A stretch of DNA of 10,401 nt from an uncultured archaeon. Lineage in GTDB: Archaea > Halobacteriota > Methanosarcinia > Methanosarcinales > Methanoperedenaceae. Position 1 is the first letter of the stretch. The number at the start of each line of letters is the position of its first letter. The position numbers were made by a program, and so were the translations under genes. The DNA lies in contig CABMIA010000097.1 in assembly GCA_902386085.1 (NCBI GenBank), positions 1 through 10,401 on the forward strand, given 5' to 3'. Shown here one piece after another: positions 4,817-10,401 of the stretch. The notes beneath the pieces were generated by a model, which saw only the letters and a program-made list of their open reading frames with translations, ran no database searches and had not been told where the DNA came from.

Positions 4817-5448
4817 TAGGGGAAACCTTTTTTCCCCACAAGGGGCACGAACACAACGCCCCCTTTAGCTTCTTTTTTTAATCCGTTGGTTTTTGTAACA
4901 AGGTAAAGCTCCTGGAAATTCTTGCCTACAGGGATAACGAGTTTACCATTTGACTTAAGCTGCCCTGTCAAGGTATCGAGAATCTCGGGAGATGCCGCTG
5001 CAACACTGATCCTGTCATAAGGCGCAAACCGGGGAAGTCCGAGAGAGCCATACTCTACGACCACAGTGACATTAGTTATACCGGCTTTTTTCAGGTTCTC
5101 ACGGGCAAAGGAAGCAAGAGGTGCTATAACCTCGACCGTATAAACATGACCGCTTCCTGCAAGTACACCCATCACGGCTGCATGATAGCCTGAACCTGCC
5201 CCTATCTCAAGTATCGACATTCCATCCTGTATATCCAGAAGATCGCACATTATCGCGACCATATGGGGAGCAGAGATGGTCTGCCCCCAGCCGATGGGCA
5301 GGGGATAATCGGCATACGCATCCCGCAGTTCTTGTTCAGGGACGAAAAGGTGTCTCGGGATGCGCCTCATGGCCTCAAGCACGCGTTCACTTATCCCGTG
5401 CTGTCTTAGTTCCCCGATCAATCTGTTTTTTTGTGTTTCAAGCTCCAT
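4813..5448 (-). CDS. pcm: Protein-L-isoaspartate O-methyltransferase
   Basis: This 211-residue enzyme uses S-adenosylmethionine to methylate L-isoaspartyl residues in aged proteins, the first step of their repair in the cytoplasm. The full length and order of the family are present: an N-terminal helix with [16 protein letters not shown], the substrate-side signature [13 protein letters not shown] (Ser59), the nucleotide-binding motif [14 protein letters not shown] (79-92), an acidic strand end VYTVEV, and [15 protein letters not shown]. The usual GDG before the SLG turn is replaced by E132-Y133-G134, an unusual change near the cofactor pocket. ATG 5448 is supported by GAGGGAG about nine bases upstream and by the usual family N terminus. 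It overlaps the preceding gene by 31 bp, so it is probably translationally coupled to it. Stop is shared as CTAG with the convergent small gene. Confidence 0.93.
   Translation of the reverse strand: MELETQKNRLIGELRQHGISERVLEAMRRIPRHLFVPEQELRDAYADYPLPIGWGQTISAPHMVAIMCDLLDIQDGMSILEIGAGSGYHAAVMGVLAGSGHVYTVEVIAPLASFARENLKKAGITNVTVVVEYGSLGLPRFAPYDRISVAAASPEILDTLTGQLKSNGKLVIPVGKNFQELYLVTKTNGLKKEAKGGVVFVPLVGKKGFPY
4819..4837 (+). terminator. Possible terminator hairpin inside the 3' end of pcm
   Basis: GGGGAAA (4819-4825) pairs perfectly with TTTCCCC (4831-4837) around a 5-base loop, two bases after the stop of the 52-residue gene. It could terminate that transcript. On the other strand these bases encode the GKKGFP end of the pcm product, so the symmetry may come from coding. 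CCCC ACAA GGGG at 4834-4845 is a competing small hairpin. Confidence 0.35.
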
Positions 5449-6086
5449 ACCGACTCCCTCTTCTTAATCCTGATGCGCTCCCCGCCTCTTGAAATCCTTC
5501 CTGGTTCCCGGATTCCCGAATCTGCATAAATGCGCCTGATATCCTTTGCTGCAACAGCAATGCCTTTTCTGCTTTTAAACCCGCCGTCCCTTATCTTTAT
5601 TCTTACGATCTTCAATTCGCGATTTCCCGCCTTGACTTTGTCACCGATGACATATTCCGCGTCCCCTGGTACTTTCATCTCTATCGATTCAGTGGTTTCC
5701 CTGCGGCTTATGGCTATTTTCACGACAACCTCATCGATTGCCCGCGCCCATATCGTTTTTATATCTTCGGCGCTGGCGCTGTCCAACCTTTTGTCTCCCA
5801 CTTCGATAGAACTGATCCGTACATGATACGCTTCCCCCGTGGTCTCATCGTCCACGATCAGCTCATCGCCGACCCTGACAAAACCCGAAAGTAAAGTTCC
5901 CATACGCAGGGATTTATCCCCCTTGCTTACTACGACTCTCACAAGCACTTTCCTGGGTGTTGCCTCTTTATGTACCGCCCCGCAGTCTTCGCATTGCAAT
6001 AATGCACCTTTCTCGCTTTTCAGCACTGAATGAGAAACGGGAGTTTGCGGCGAACATGAAGGGCAAGGTGTTTCAATAGTTTCCAT
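5418..6086 (-). CDS. HVO_0476 family zinc-finger protein (COG1326-like)
   Basis: The 222-residue protein has an N-terminal zinc ribbon with CPSC (C8, C11) and CEDC (C32, C35), followed by a beta-rich domain with repeated strands such as [26 protein letters not shown], and a C-terminal basic region ([17 protein letters not shown]). This is the layout of the archaeal HVO_0476 / COG1326 family, whose exact role is not established; a nucleic-acid or translation-related job is a reasonable guess from the basic tail. The gene is followed directly by pcm with a 31-bp overlap, an arrangement that points to co-expression. No clear ribosome-binding site precedes the ATG, and a TATA-like box at 6111-6117 implies transcription starting about at the ATG, so a leaderless message of its own is possible besides read-through from the acylphosphatase gene. 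Confidence 0.85.
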   Translation of the reverse strand: METIETPCPSCSPQTPVSHSVLKSEKGALLQCEDCGAVHKEATPRKVLVRVVVSKGDKSLRMGTLLSGFVRVGDELIVDDETTGEAYHVRISSIEVGDKRLDSASAEDIKTIWARAIDEVVVKIAISRRETTESIEMKVPGDAEYVIGDKVKAGNRELKIVRIKIRDGGFKSRKGIAVAAKDIRRIYADSGIREPGRISRGGERIRIKKRESVWSLKHKKTD

Positions 6087-6110
6087 GGCTCAAAATTGGA
6101 GAACAGACTA

Positions 6111-6117
6111 CATATAA
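6111..6117 (-). promoter_or_regulatory. TATA-like box before the zinc-finger gene
   Basis: The minus strand reads TTATATG right at the end of the acylphosphatase gene, centred about 28 bases before the ATG at 6086. It predicts a leaderless internal promoter for the zinc-finger/pcm pair. Confidence 0.4.
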
Positions 6118-6405
6118 CTAATACCTGATTATGGCAAATTTCTTAAACTCCCCTGTGTATTCTTCAAACCTTATTTCCATATCTTTTACCACCGCATAAT
6201 CCGGCCCTTTCCTGCACCACTTTACCATTTTCTCAACCCTCTCCTTGGTACCTTCAAATACGGCTTCAACCCTCCCGTCTTCAAGATTCCTTACCCAGCC
6301 TGTTAAACCCATCTCCTGTGCATTATCCTTTGTACCCGACCTGTAGGATACTCCCTGGACTTTCCCTGAAACAAAGACATGAACCCTGGTATTCAATTTA
6401 TTCAC
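6118..6405 (-). CDS. acyP: Acylphosphatase
   Basis: Acylphosphatases hydrolyse carboxyl-phosphate bonds of small acyl phosphates. The 95-residue length is typical. The phosphate-binding loop VSGKVQGVSYR carries the catalytic Arg22, and GLTGWVRNLEDGRVEAVFEG carries the catalytic Asn40. The C terminus FKKFAIIRY is usual for the family. The start is a GTG at 6405 that overlaps the stop of the upstream phosphoribosyltransferase gene as GTGA, a typical coupled junction. An in-frame TTG at 6396 is an alternative: GGGTGA ends directly at the GTG but stands nine bases before the TTG, which is a better ribosome-binding distance. Function is confident; the exact start is not. Confidence 0.93.
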   Translation of the reverse strand: MNKLNTRVHVFVSGKVQGVSYRSGTKDNAQEMGLTGWVRNLEDGRVEAVFEGTKERVEKMVKWCRKGPDYAVVKDMEIRFEEYTGEFKKFAIIRY

Positions 6406-7097
6406 TCACCCTTTATGTTATTATTCATCAATATGTCCCAAATAACCTTTTTGCCCGGTTTTCTTTTTCTAACCTTTCCCGCAAGGTGCATCATATTAAG
6501 CATATCGAGAAGGTCTTTCCGCGGGATGCTAATATTAAAGAGGTTTTTCAGGCTTTTCCTGATATCTTCAGCCGTCCCGGGTTGCGCCAGCACCTTTCCA
6601 ATAAATCCTGTCATGTCCTCAAATAAGGCCCATGGATAGATGATCCATTCCCACTCATCCAGTTTCTCTCCCCAGTAATCCGGAACGAATTTCGAACAGG
6701 TTTTGTACTGCAGGACTGCCGTCCTGACCTCAGCAGGATTCTTTTCCTTTAAATAATCCATGATCAAGGAATATGTGTCTCCGGTATCTGCGACGTCATC
6801 CACTATCAGTATATTTTTTCCTGATATTTCGATCTCTGCAGGAAGTGGAAATTTCATCCGGGCTTTTCCAAGCGTTGCTGCAATTCCCCAGTGTTCAACC
6901 TTTATGGATGTAAGATCTTTATGGAGAAGGAAATCGCATACAGTGCGAGCTGGTACAAGCCCGCCGCGTGCGATGCCGATGACCAGGTCGGGTTTGAAAC
7001 CCGACCTTTTAATTTTATTTGCTATGATTTTTGCCAGCCTGTATGCCTCGTCCCAGCTTACTATGTAGCATTTAATTGATTCTTTTGACTTTTCCAT
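6402..7097 (-). CDS. Phosphoribosyltransferase (COG2236-like) with C-terminal extension
   Basis: The 231-residue protein is a type I phosphoribosyltransferase, an enzyme that joins a base to ribose 5-phosphate from PRPP for nucleotide salvage. Seen in order: IVSWDEAYRLAKIIANKI, the pyrophosphate loop GIARGGLVPAR (41-51), a hood segment with IKVEHWGIAATLG, and the PRPP-binding motif ILIVDDVADTGDT (96-108). Then comes WEWIIYPWALFED, typical of archaeal COG2236 proteins. The base it accepts (guanine, hypoxanthine, xanthine or other) cannot be read from the sequence. The last 60-70 residues look helical, with a basic end (KVRKRKPGKKVIWDIL), like a small helix-turn-helix added to the catalytic fold. 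ATG 7097 is preferred over TTG 7106. The gene heads a minus-strand run with the acylphosphatase gene. Confidence 0.85.
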   Translation of the reverse strand: MEKSKESIKCYIVSWDEAYRLAKIIANKIKRSGFKPDLVIGIARGGLVPARTVCDFLLHKDLTSIKVEHWGIAATLGKARMKFPLPAEIEISGKNILIVDDVADTGDTYSLIMDYLKEKNPAEVRTAVLQYKTCSKFVPDYWGEKLDEWEWIIYPWALFEDMTGFIGKVLAQPGTAEDIRKSLKNLFNISIPRKDLLDMLNMMHLAGKVRKRKPGKKVIWDILMNNNIKGE

Positions 7098-7120
7098 TCG
7101 GTTCAAACATGATATTGTAA

Positions 7121-7130
7121 CAAATATTCT
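7121..7130 (-). promoter_or_regulatory. TATA-like box for the phosphoribosyltransferase gene
   Basis: The minus strand reads AGAATATTTG, its centre about 28 bases before the ATG at 7097. There is no ribosome-binding site, which would fit a leaderless message. Confidence 0.35.
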
Positions 7131-7157
7131 TTCCGGCGGATAGTTTAATCCATGCCA

Positions 7158-7166
7158 ATATGTTTA
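7158..7166 (+). promoter_or_regulatory. Possible TATA box for the radical SAM gene
   Basis: AATATGTTT lies inside a long frame ahead of the ATG at 7197. It predicts transcription from about 7188, so the ATG at 7152 would not be in the message. TAGTTTAATC at 7141-7150 is a second possibility and leads to the same conclusion about the start. Confidence 0.3.
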
Positions 7167-7196
7167 TCTGTTATTCCGCCTCTTGTTGACCGCTTT

Positions 7197-8276
7197 ATGC
7201 ACTATCATATTATACTGACCAAGGAATGCAACCTCAACTGCAATTACTGCGGAGGCGGGAGCGATTCACCCCCAAAGGAAATCCAGTATTCCATCGAAGA
7301 CCTTAAATCGTTCTTATCCCGGGATAGCGCACCTGTTATCGAGTTCTACGGCGGCGAACCGCTTCTCAGGATAGAGACTATGGAAAAAATAATGGATGCA
7401 ATTCCGGGGCGGTATGTAGTGCAGACGAACGGGCTTTTCCTGGATAAAGTGGAGCCCGGATATTTGCAGCGATTCCATTCGATCCTGGTTTCCATAGACG
7501 GGCAAAAGGAAACCACGGACAGGAACCGGGGCGAAGGAGTTTACGAAAGGATAATGCGCAATATTGAAATAATAAGGCAGAAAGGCTTTTCGGGCGACCT
7601 CGTCGCAAGGATGACGGTGGATAAGGGCACCGATATCTATGAAGATGTGCGCCACCTTGCGGGGCTGAAAATTTTTGACCATATACACTGGCAGCTTGGA
7701 TTTGAAATGTTCTGGGAAAGCTGGGAAGAAGAAACAGGGATTGCGGAGTGGATTAATTCGTATAATAAAGACATATCTTCGCTTGTGGAGTGGTGGGTGG
7801 GTGAAATGAAGCACAGCAGCAAGGTTCAGGGGATTGTCCCTTTTATCGGTGTCATAAATTCAATGCTAAGCGGTGTGCCTTCGCGCCTCAGATGCGGTTC
7901 AGGCGTTGACTTTTTCGCGATAATGCCAGACGGCAGGATATCTGCATGCCCTGTATCTATTGATTTTGATTTTTCTGTAGTCGGCTCGATCATTAATGAT
8001 CATCCGATGTCCCTATGCGATAAGATCAGCGTGGGTGAGCCGTGTATTTCCTGTGGGATTTTCCATATTTGCGGAGGAAGGTGCCTTTTCGTGAACCATG
8101 CGCAGGATATGTTAAGGAAGGATGGATATGGGCTGATATGCGCGACTGTGAAGCATCTGGTGAGGGAGCTGGAAGGGGCTGCTCCGGCTATCAGGGAGTT
8201 GATTGATAACGGGGTTGTCAACCGGAAGGATTTCGAGTATCCTGAGCTTAATAACGGGTGCGAAATTATCCCGTGA
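7197..8276 (+). CDS. Radical SAM/SPASM peptide-modifying enzyme, AF1577-like
   Basis: The 359-residue protein has the radical SAM cluster CNLNCNYC (C11, C15, C18) and the SAM-binding GGEP (52-55). It also has the complete SPASM pattern for further iron-sulfur clusters: C233, C251 after a PDGRISAC run, then CISCGIFHICGGRC with the CX2CX5CX3C spacing (C283, C286, C292, C296), and C315. SPASM enzymes often modify peptides or protein side chains, so its partner is likely a peptide or protein. The overall look fits the archaeal family typified by AF1577 (TIGR04084), named from memory. ATG 7197 gives the normal family N terminus MHYHIILTKE; the 15 extra codons from ATG 7152 lie before likely promoters and are not supported. 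The stop overlaps a possible 43-codon ORF as GTGA. Confidence 0.88.
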   Translation: MHYHIILTKECNLNCNYCGGGSDSPPKEIQYSIEDLKSFLSRDSAPVIEFYGGEPLLRIETMEKIMDAIPGRYVVQTNGLFLDKVEPGYLQRFHSILVSIDGQKETTDRNRGEGVYERIMRNIEIIRQKGFSGDLVARMTVDKGTDIYEDVRHLAGLKIFDHIHWQLGFEMFWESWEEETGIAEWINSYNKDISSLVEWWVGEMKHSSKVQGIVPFIGVINSMLSGVPSRLRCGSGVDFFAIMPDGRISACPVSIDFDFSVVGSIINDHPMSLCDKISVGEPCISCGIFHICGGRCLFVNHAQDMLRKDGYGLICATVKHLVRELEGAAPAIRELIDNGVVNRKDFEYPELNNGCEIIP

Positions 8277-8404
8277 AGTTCGAAAGGTGCCTGCTATCAG
8301 ATGGCAAATTAGAGGATGAGAATCTATTTTTGAGGATTTGGAGTTCCATTCGTCCAAAGAAACGATTAAGACACATGCTCACCCTTTTTAGAATTGAAAT
8401 ATGA
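8273..8404 (+). CDS. Possible 43-residue ORF between radical SAM and methyltransferase genes
   Basis: A frame of 43 codons fills the apparent gap completely. Its GTG overlaps the radical SAM stop as GTGA (8273-8276), and its TGA stop (8402-8404) overlaps the methyltransferase ATG as ATGA (8401-8404). The product would begin MKFERCLLSDGKLEDEN and end in a basic half with KKRLRHMLTLFRIEI; it has one Cys and one Trp. It could be a modified peptide, a small accessory protein, or a chance open frame: with 43 codons, chance openness is not rare. GGGTG upstream is a weak ribosome-binding site. The two exact 4-base overlaps are the main support. I do not recognise it as any known precursor peptide. 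Confidence 0.35.
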   Translation: MKFERCLLSDGKLEDENLFLRIWSSIRPKKRLRHMLTLFRIEI

Positions 8405-8961
8405 TTCATAAATTCGATGCAAAGAAAGCTGGCATCCTCGATGACCCGGGCAGAGCGCAATTCTTAAATCCAGGCAATATAATTGAAAAACTGAAGCTAA
8501 CAGGGGAAATGGTGATTGCGGACCTTGGCTGTGGAACAGGGTTTTTTTCAATTCCTGTGTCAAAGCGAGTTAAAAAAGTGTTTGCGCTCGATATCCAGCA
8601 GGAAATGCTTGATATTCTCGGTAATAAGATCGAAAAAGAAAAAATCACTAACATCGAAACCATTCTCTCAGAAGAATCTTCAATTCCACTTTCTGATAAG
8701 TCGGTGGATATCATTCTGATGGTTAATGTTTTTCATGAACTTGAAGACAAAGTTTCCTTATTGAAAGAAGTAAAACGTGTTCTTAACAGGAAAGGGCGGC
8801 TGGTGATAATAGATTGGAAAAAAATGGAAATGGATTTTGGTCCTCCATTTGAAGAGCGGTTAAGTGAGAAAGATGTCATCGAAATATGTCATGGAAATGG
8901 ATTCACATTTCTTGAAAGGTCAAACGCTGGACCTTATAACTATTTGCTGATATTTTCCTGA
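8401..8961 (+). CDS. Class I SAM-dependent methyltransferase
   Basis: The 186-residue protein is a Rossmann-fold methyltransferase of the UbiE/Methyltransf_11 type. Motif I is VIADLGCGTGFFSIP (38-52), the acidic residue that binds the ribose is D64 in ALDIQ, and the later strands are IPLSDKSVDIILMVNVFHEL and VLNRKGRLVIIDW. The N terminus HKFDAKKAGILDDPGRAQFL is typical of a group of short, free-standing methyltransferases in archaea and bacteria. The acceptor is unknown. There is no promoter or good ribosome-binding site immediately upstream; translation coupled to the preceding 43-codon frame (ATGA overlap) or read-through from the radical SAM gene would explain this. The neighbourhood suggests it could act on the same substrate as the radical SAM enzyme, which is only an inference. 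Confidence 0.88.
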   Translation: MIHKFDAKKAGILDDPGRAQFLNPGNIIEKLKLTGEMVIADLGCGTGFFSIPVSKRVKKVFALDIQQEMLDILGNKIEKEKITNIETILSEESSIPLSDKSVDIILMVNVFHELEDKVSLLKEVKRVLNRKGRLVIIDWKKMEMDFGPPFEERLSEKDVIEICHGNGFTFLERSNAGPYNYLLIFS

Positions 8962-9070
8962 CCAGAGGAGAGATGAAATAAGGAAGAATTCGCAGAAAAA
9001 AAGAAAGATTTGATATGAAGAACAACACGACACGGATGATTTGATACGTACCATAAAAAAGGTGAATAAT

Positions 9071-9622
9071 ATGTATTTTGAAAAAGCAGGTAAAGAGAAC
9101 ACCCAAAGAACTCTACAGATTGCCAAAGAAGAGGCGTCAAAGCGTGGAATCAGTCATATCGTTGTTGCATCGACTTTTGGAGATACGGGACTTGCCGCCG
9201 CCGAATTGCTGAGAGGCACAGGAATAAAACTGATAGTGGTTACCCATAATACCGGTATCAGAGAGCCAAATCTTCAAACATTTGATCCGGAAATAAAAAA
9301 GAAGATCGAGAGTATGGGAGGAAAGGTTCATACAGGAACTATGGTTTTGAGAGGTCTTGGGACTGCACTTAAGGAGAGAGGCTCTATATCTTATGAGCAG
9401 GCTGTAGCTGATACCCTGAGGATTTTTGGTCAGGGAACAAAAGTGGTTGTTGAGATAGTAGCTATGAGCGCTGACGCCGGACTGATCCCATTCTCAGATG
9501 TCATCGCAGTAGCCGGAACAGGCAGGGGAGCGGATACTGCTGCCGTCATTAAAGCGAGTTCTTCAAATAAATTTTTTGACATTAAATTGAGGGAATATCT
9601 GGTTAAGCCACTTGATTTTTGA
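9071..9622 (+). CDS. PK_C-like protein (COG1751), pyruvate kinase alpha/beta-like fold
   Basis: The 183-residue protein is related to the C-terminal domain of pyruvate kinase but lacks the catalytic barrel, so it is not a pyruvate kinase. Family marks are the start MYFEKAGKENTQRTL, the strand-turn HIVVASTFGDTGLAAAELL, IKLIVVTHNTG, and the late VAGTGRGADTAAVI. These small free-standing proteins occur in many archaea and some bacteria; their role is not established. Length is normal, no truncation seen. ATG 9071 is firmly supported by GGTGA at 9061-9065, five bases upstream; the TTG at 9041 lies far in front of this site. It follows the methyltransferase by 109 bases, so it may be its own unit. 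Confidence 0.88.
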   Translation: MYFEKAGKENTQRTLQIAKEEASKRGISHIVVASTFGDTGLAAAELLRGTGIKLIVVTHNTGIREPNLQTFDPEIKKKIESMGGKVHTGTMVLRGLGTALKERGSISYEQAVADTLRIFGQGTKVVVEIVAMSADAGLIPFSDVIAVAGTGRGADTAAVIKASSSNKFFDIKLREYLVKPLDF

Positions 9623-9724
9623 GGCAGCATGAAATAATAGCATTTAACGGGAGCGCATGAAAACAGGGCAACGCCTTTCCGGATCAATATAAACCGAAAT
9701 AACCTTACATTGCCACTGCATAAT

Positions 9725-9732
9725 GTTTATCT
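9725..9732 (+). promoter_or_regulatory. TATA-like box for the glycosylase gene
   Basis: GTTTATCT predicts transcription from about 9754. A GTG at 9740 would then be outside the message, while the ATG at 9788 has AGGAAAT in front of it. Confidence 0.35.
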
Positions 9733-9787
9733 TTAACGTGTGCGTCAAAATGATGCAGTTAGAATCAGGCAGGCAGGAAATTCAAAG

Positions 9788-10369
9788 ATGATACAAAAAC
9801 AACGATGTTCATGGCCGAATGATAATCCATTGATGATAGAATACCATGACAAAGAATGGGGCGTGCCGGTGCATAATGATATAAGATTGTTTGAATTCCT
9901 CATTTTAGAGGGAGTGCAGGCAGGGCTCACATGGAAGATTATTTTAAGGAAAAGAGAGAATTATCGCAAAGCTTTTTCTGGCTTTGATCCGGCTAAGATA
10001 TCACACTATACAGAAGCCGACGAGGAACGTTTGCTGGCTGATCCGGGTATTGTACGTAATCGTCTGAAAATCAGAGCTACAATCATAAACGCTGGAAAAT
10101 TCCTGGAGGTTCAAAAAGAGTATGGCAGCTTTGATAAATATATCTGGCAATTTGTCGCAGGCAAACCAAGAATGAATGAATTCAAATATTTATCGGAAAT
10201 ACCGCCGGAAACCAAAGAATCTCTTGTTATGAGTAAAGACCTGAAAAAACGTGGATTCAAATTTGTGGGCTCTACGATTTGTTATGCTTTTATGCAGGCG
10301 ACAGGAATGGTGAATGATCACACAATCGACTGTTTTCGGTATAATGAAGTATCAACATATAGGCAATAA
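9788..10369 (+). CDS. tag: DNA-3-methyladenine glycosylase I
   Basis: The enzyme removes 3-methyladenine from alkylated DNA, starting base-excision repair. The 193-residue product keeps the known signature residues: Cys7 and His20 (RCSW, YHDKEWG) and the late His178 and Cys182 (NDHTIDC), which correspond to the zinc-binding residues of the Escherichia coli enzyme. Glu41 in LEGVQAGLTW corresponds to its Glu38 in the base pocket. KRGFKFVGSTICYAFMQATG is also typical. ATG 9788 gives the normal family N terminus and has AGGAAAT (9775-9781) upstream; the longer frame from GTG 9740 adds residues unlike the family. Tag is mostly a bacterial enzyme and is patchy in archaea, so past transfer is plausible, but nothing in this sequence proves it. 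Confidence 0.95.
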   Translation: MIQKQRCSWPNDNPLMIEYHDKEWGVPVHNDIRLFEFLILEGVQAGLTWKIILRKRENYRKAFSGFDPAKISHYTEADEERLLADPGIVRNRLKIRATIINAGKFLEVQKEYGSFDKYIWQFVAGKPRMNEFKYLSEIPPETKESLVMSKDLKKRGFKFVGSTICYAFMQATGMVNDHTIDCFRYNEVSTYRQ

Positions 10370-10371
10370 AT

Positions 10372-10401
10372 ATGACAGACGAAAAAAAAGAATCTAATAT
10401 T
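10372..10401 (+). CDS. Start of a further gene, cut by the window edge
   Basis: An ATG two bases after the tag stop begins MTDEKKESNI and stays open to the end of the window. TAGG about eight bases ahead, within tag, could serve as a weak ribosome-binding site. Ten codons are too few to identify the product. Confidence 0.3.
   Translation, partial: MTDEKKESNI

Noticed and set aside
5530..5826. Plus-strand frame of 98 codons opposite the zinc-finger gene
   Set aside because: Antisense to a gene with an evident zinc ribbon; Ser/Leu/Thr-rich composition is typical of shadow frames.
7314..7814. Long minus-strand frame of 166 codons opposite the radical SAM gene
   Set aside because: It lies wholly inside a gene with clear motifs, has no ribosome-binding site or recognisable domain, and overlaps other antisense frames; it is a shadow of the coding pattern.
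8273..8400. Gap after the radical SAM gene as a tRNA, because GTTCGAAA resembles a T-loop
   Set aside because: No acceptor stem, D-arm or anticodon arm can be formed around it.
9658..9693. An 11-codon frame with GGGAG in front, between the PK_C-like and tag genes
   Set aside because: Too short to separate from chance, and no promoter or conserved feature points to it.
1..10401. CRISPR array, insertion sequence or prophage attachment site
   Set aside because: No regularly spaced repeats, transposase or integrase motifs, or flanking direct repeats were found by eye on either strand.

Overview
This window is archaeal and most likely comes from a methanogen-related euryarchaeon of the Methanosarcinales, including the ANME-2d ('Methanoperedens') side. 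The evidence is a DUF1699 protein, an HVO_0476-type zinc protein, an AF1577-like radical SAM/SPASM protein and a PK_C-like COG1751 protein. TATA-like boxes sit about 25 bp before several start codons, and the Shine-Dalgarno sites are of the GGTGA type. The genus is an inference.

Left part (1 to about 2.9 kb): AT-rich, with small lineage-restricted genes. Two tiny winged-helix regulators face each other and overlap at their 3' ends. Then come a 30-residue Lys/Glu-rich micro-ORF with a hairpin leader, a UbiA-family membrane prenyltransferase behind a second hairpin, an unrecognised 95-residue protein and a DUF1699 protein. Middle (2.9-4.8 kb): a secreted, multi-domain surface (S-layer/DUF11-like) protein with a Pro/Thr linker but no membrane anchor, followed by a conserved-looking 52-residue cysteine protein.

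Housekeeping block on the minus strand (7.1 to 4.8 kb, read right to left): phosphoribosyltransferase, acylphosphatase (GTGA overlap), zinc-finger protein and protein-L-isoaspartate methyltransferase (31-bp overlap). They form one or two operons. The last gene ends inside a CTAG shared with the stop of the convergent cysteine protein.

Right part (7.2-10.4 kb, plus strand): a radical SAM/SPASM enzyme, a possible 43-residue ORF joined by 4-base overlaps to the radical SAM gene before it and the SAM methyltransferase after it, the methyltransferase itself, a PK_C-like protein, DNA-3-methyladenine glycosylase I, and the first codons of another gene at the edge. The radical SAM / micro-ORF / methyltransferase string is the best candidate here for an undescribed peptide- or protein-modifying cassette, but the peptide is unproven.

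No tRNA, rRNA, CRISPR array or insertion sequence was seen, and no gene-free stretch exceeds 300 bases.
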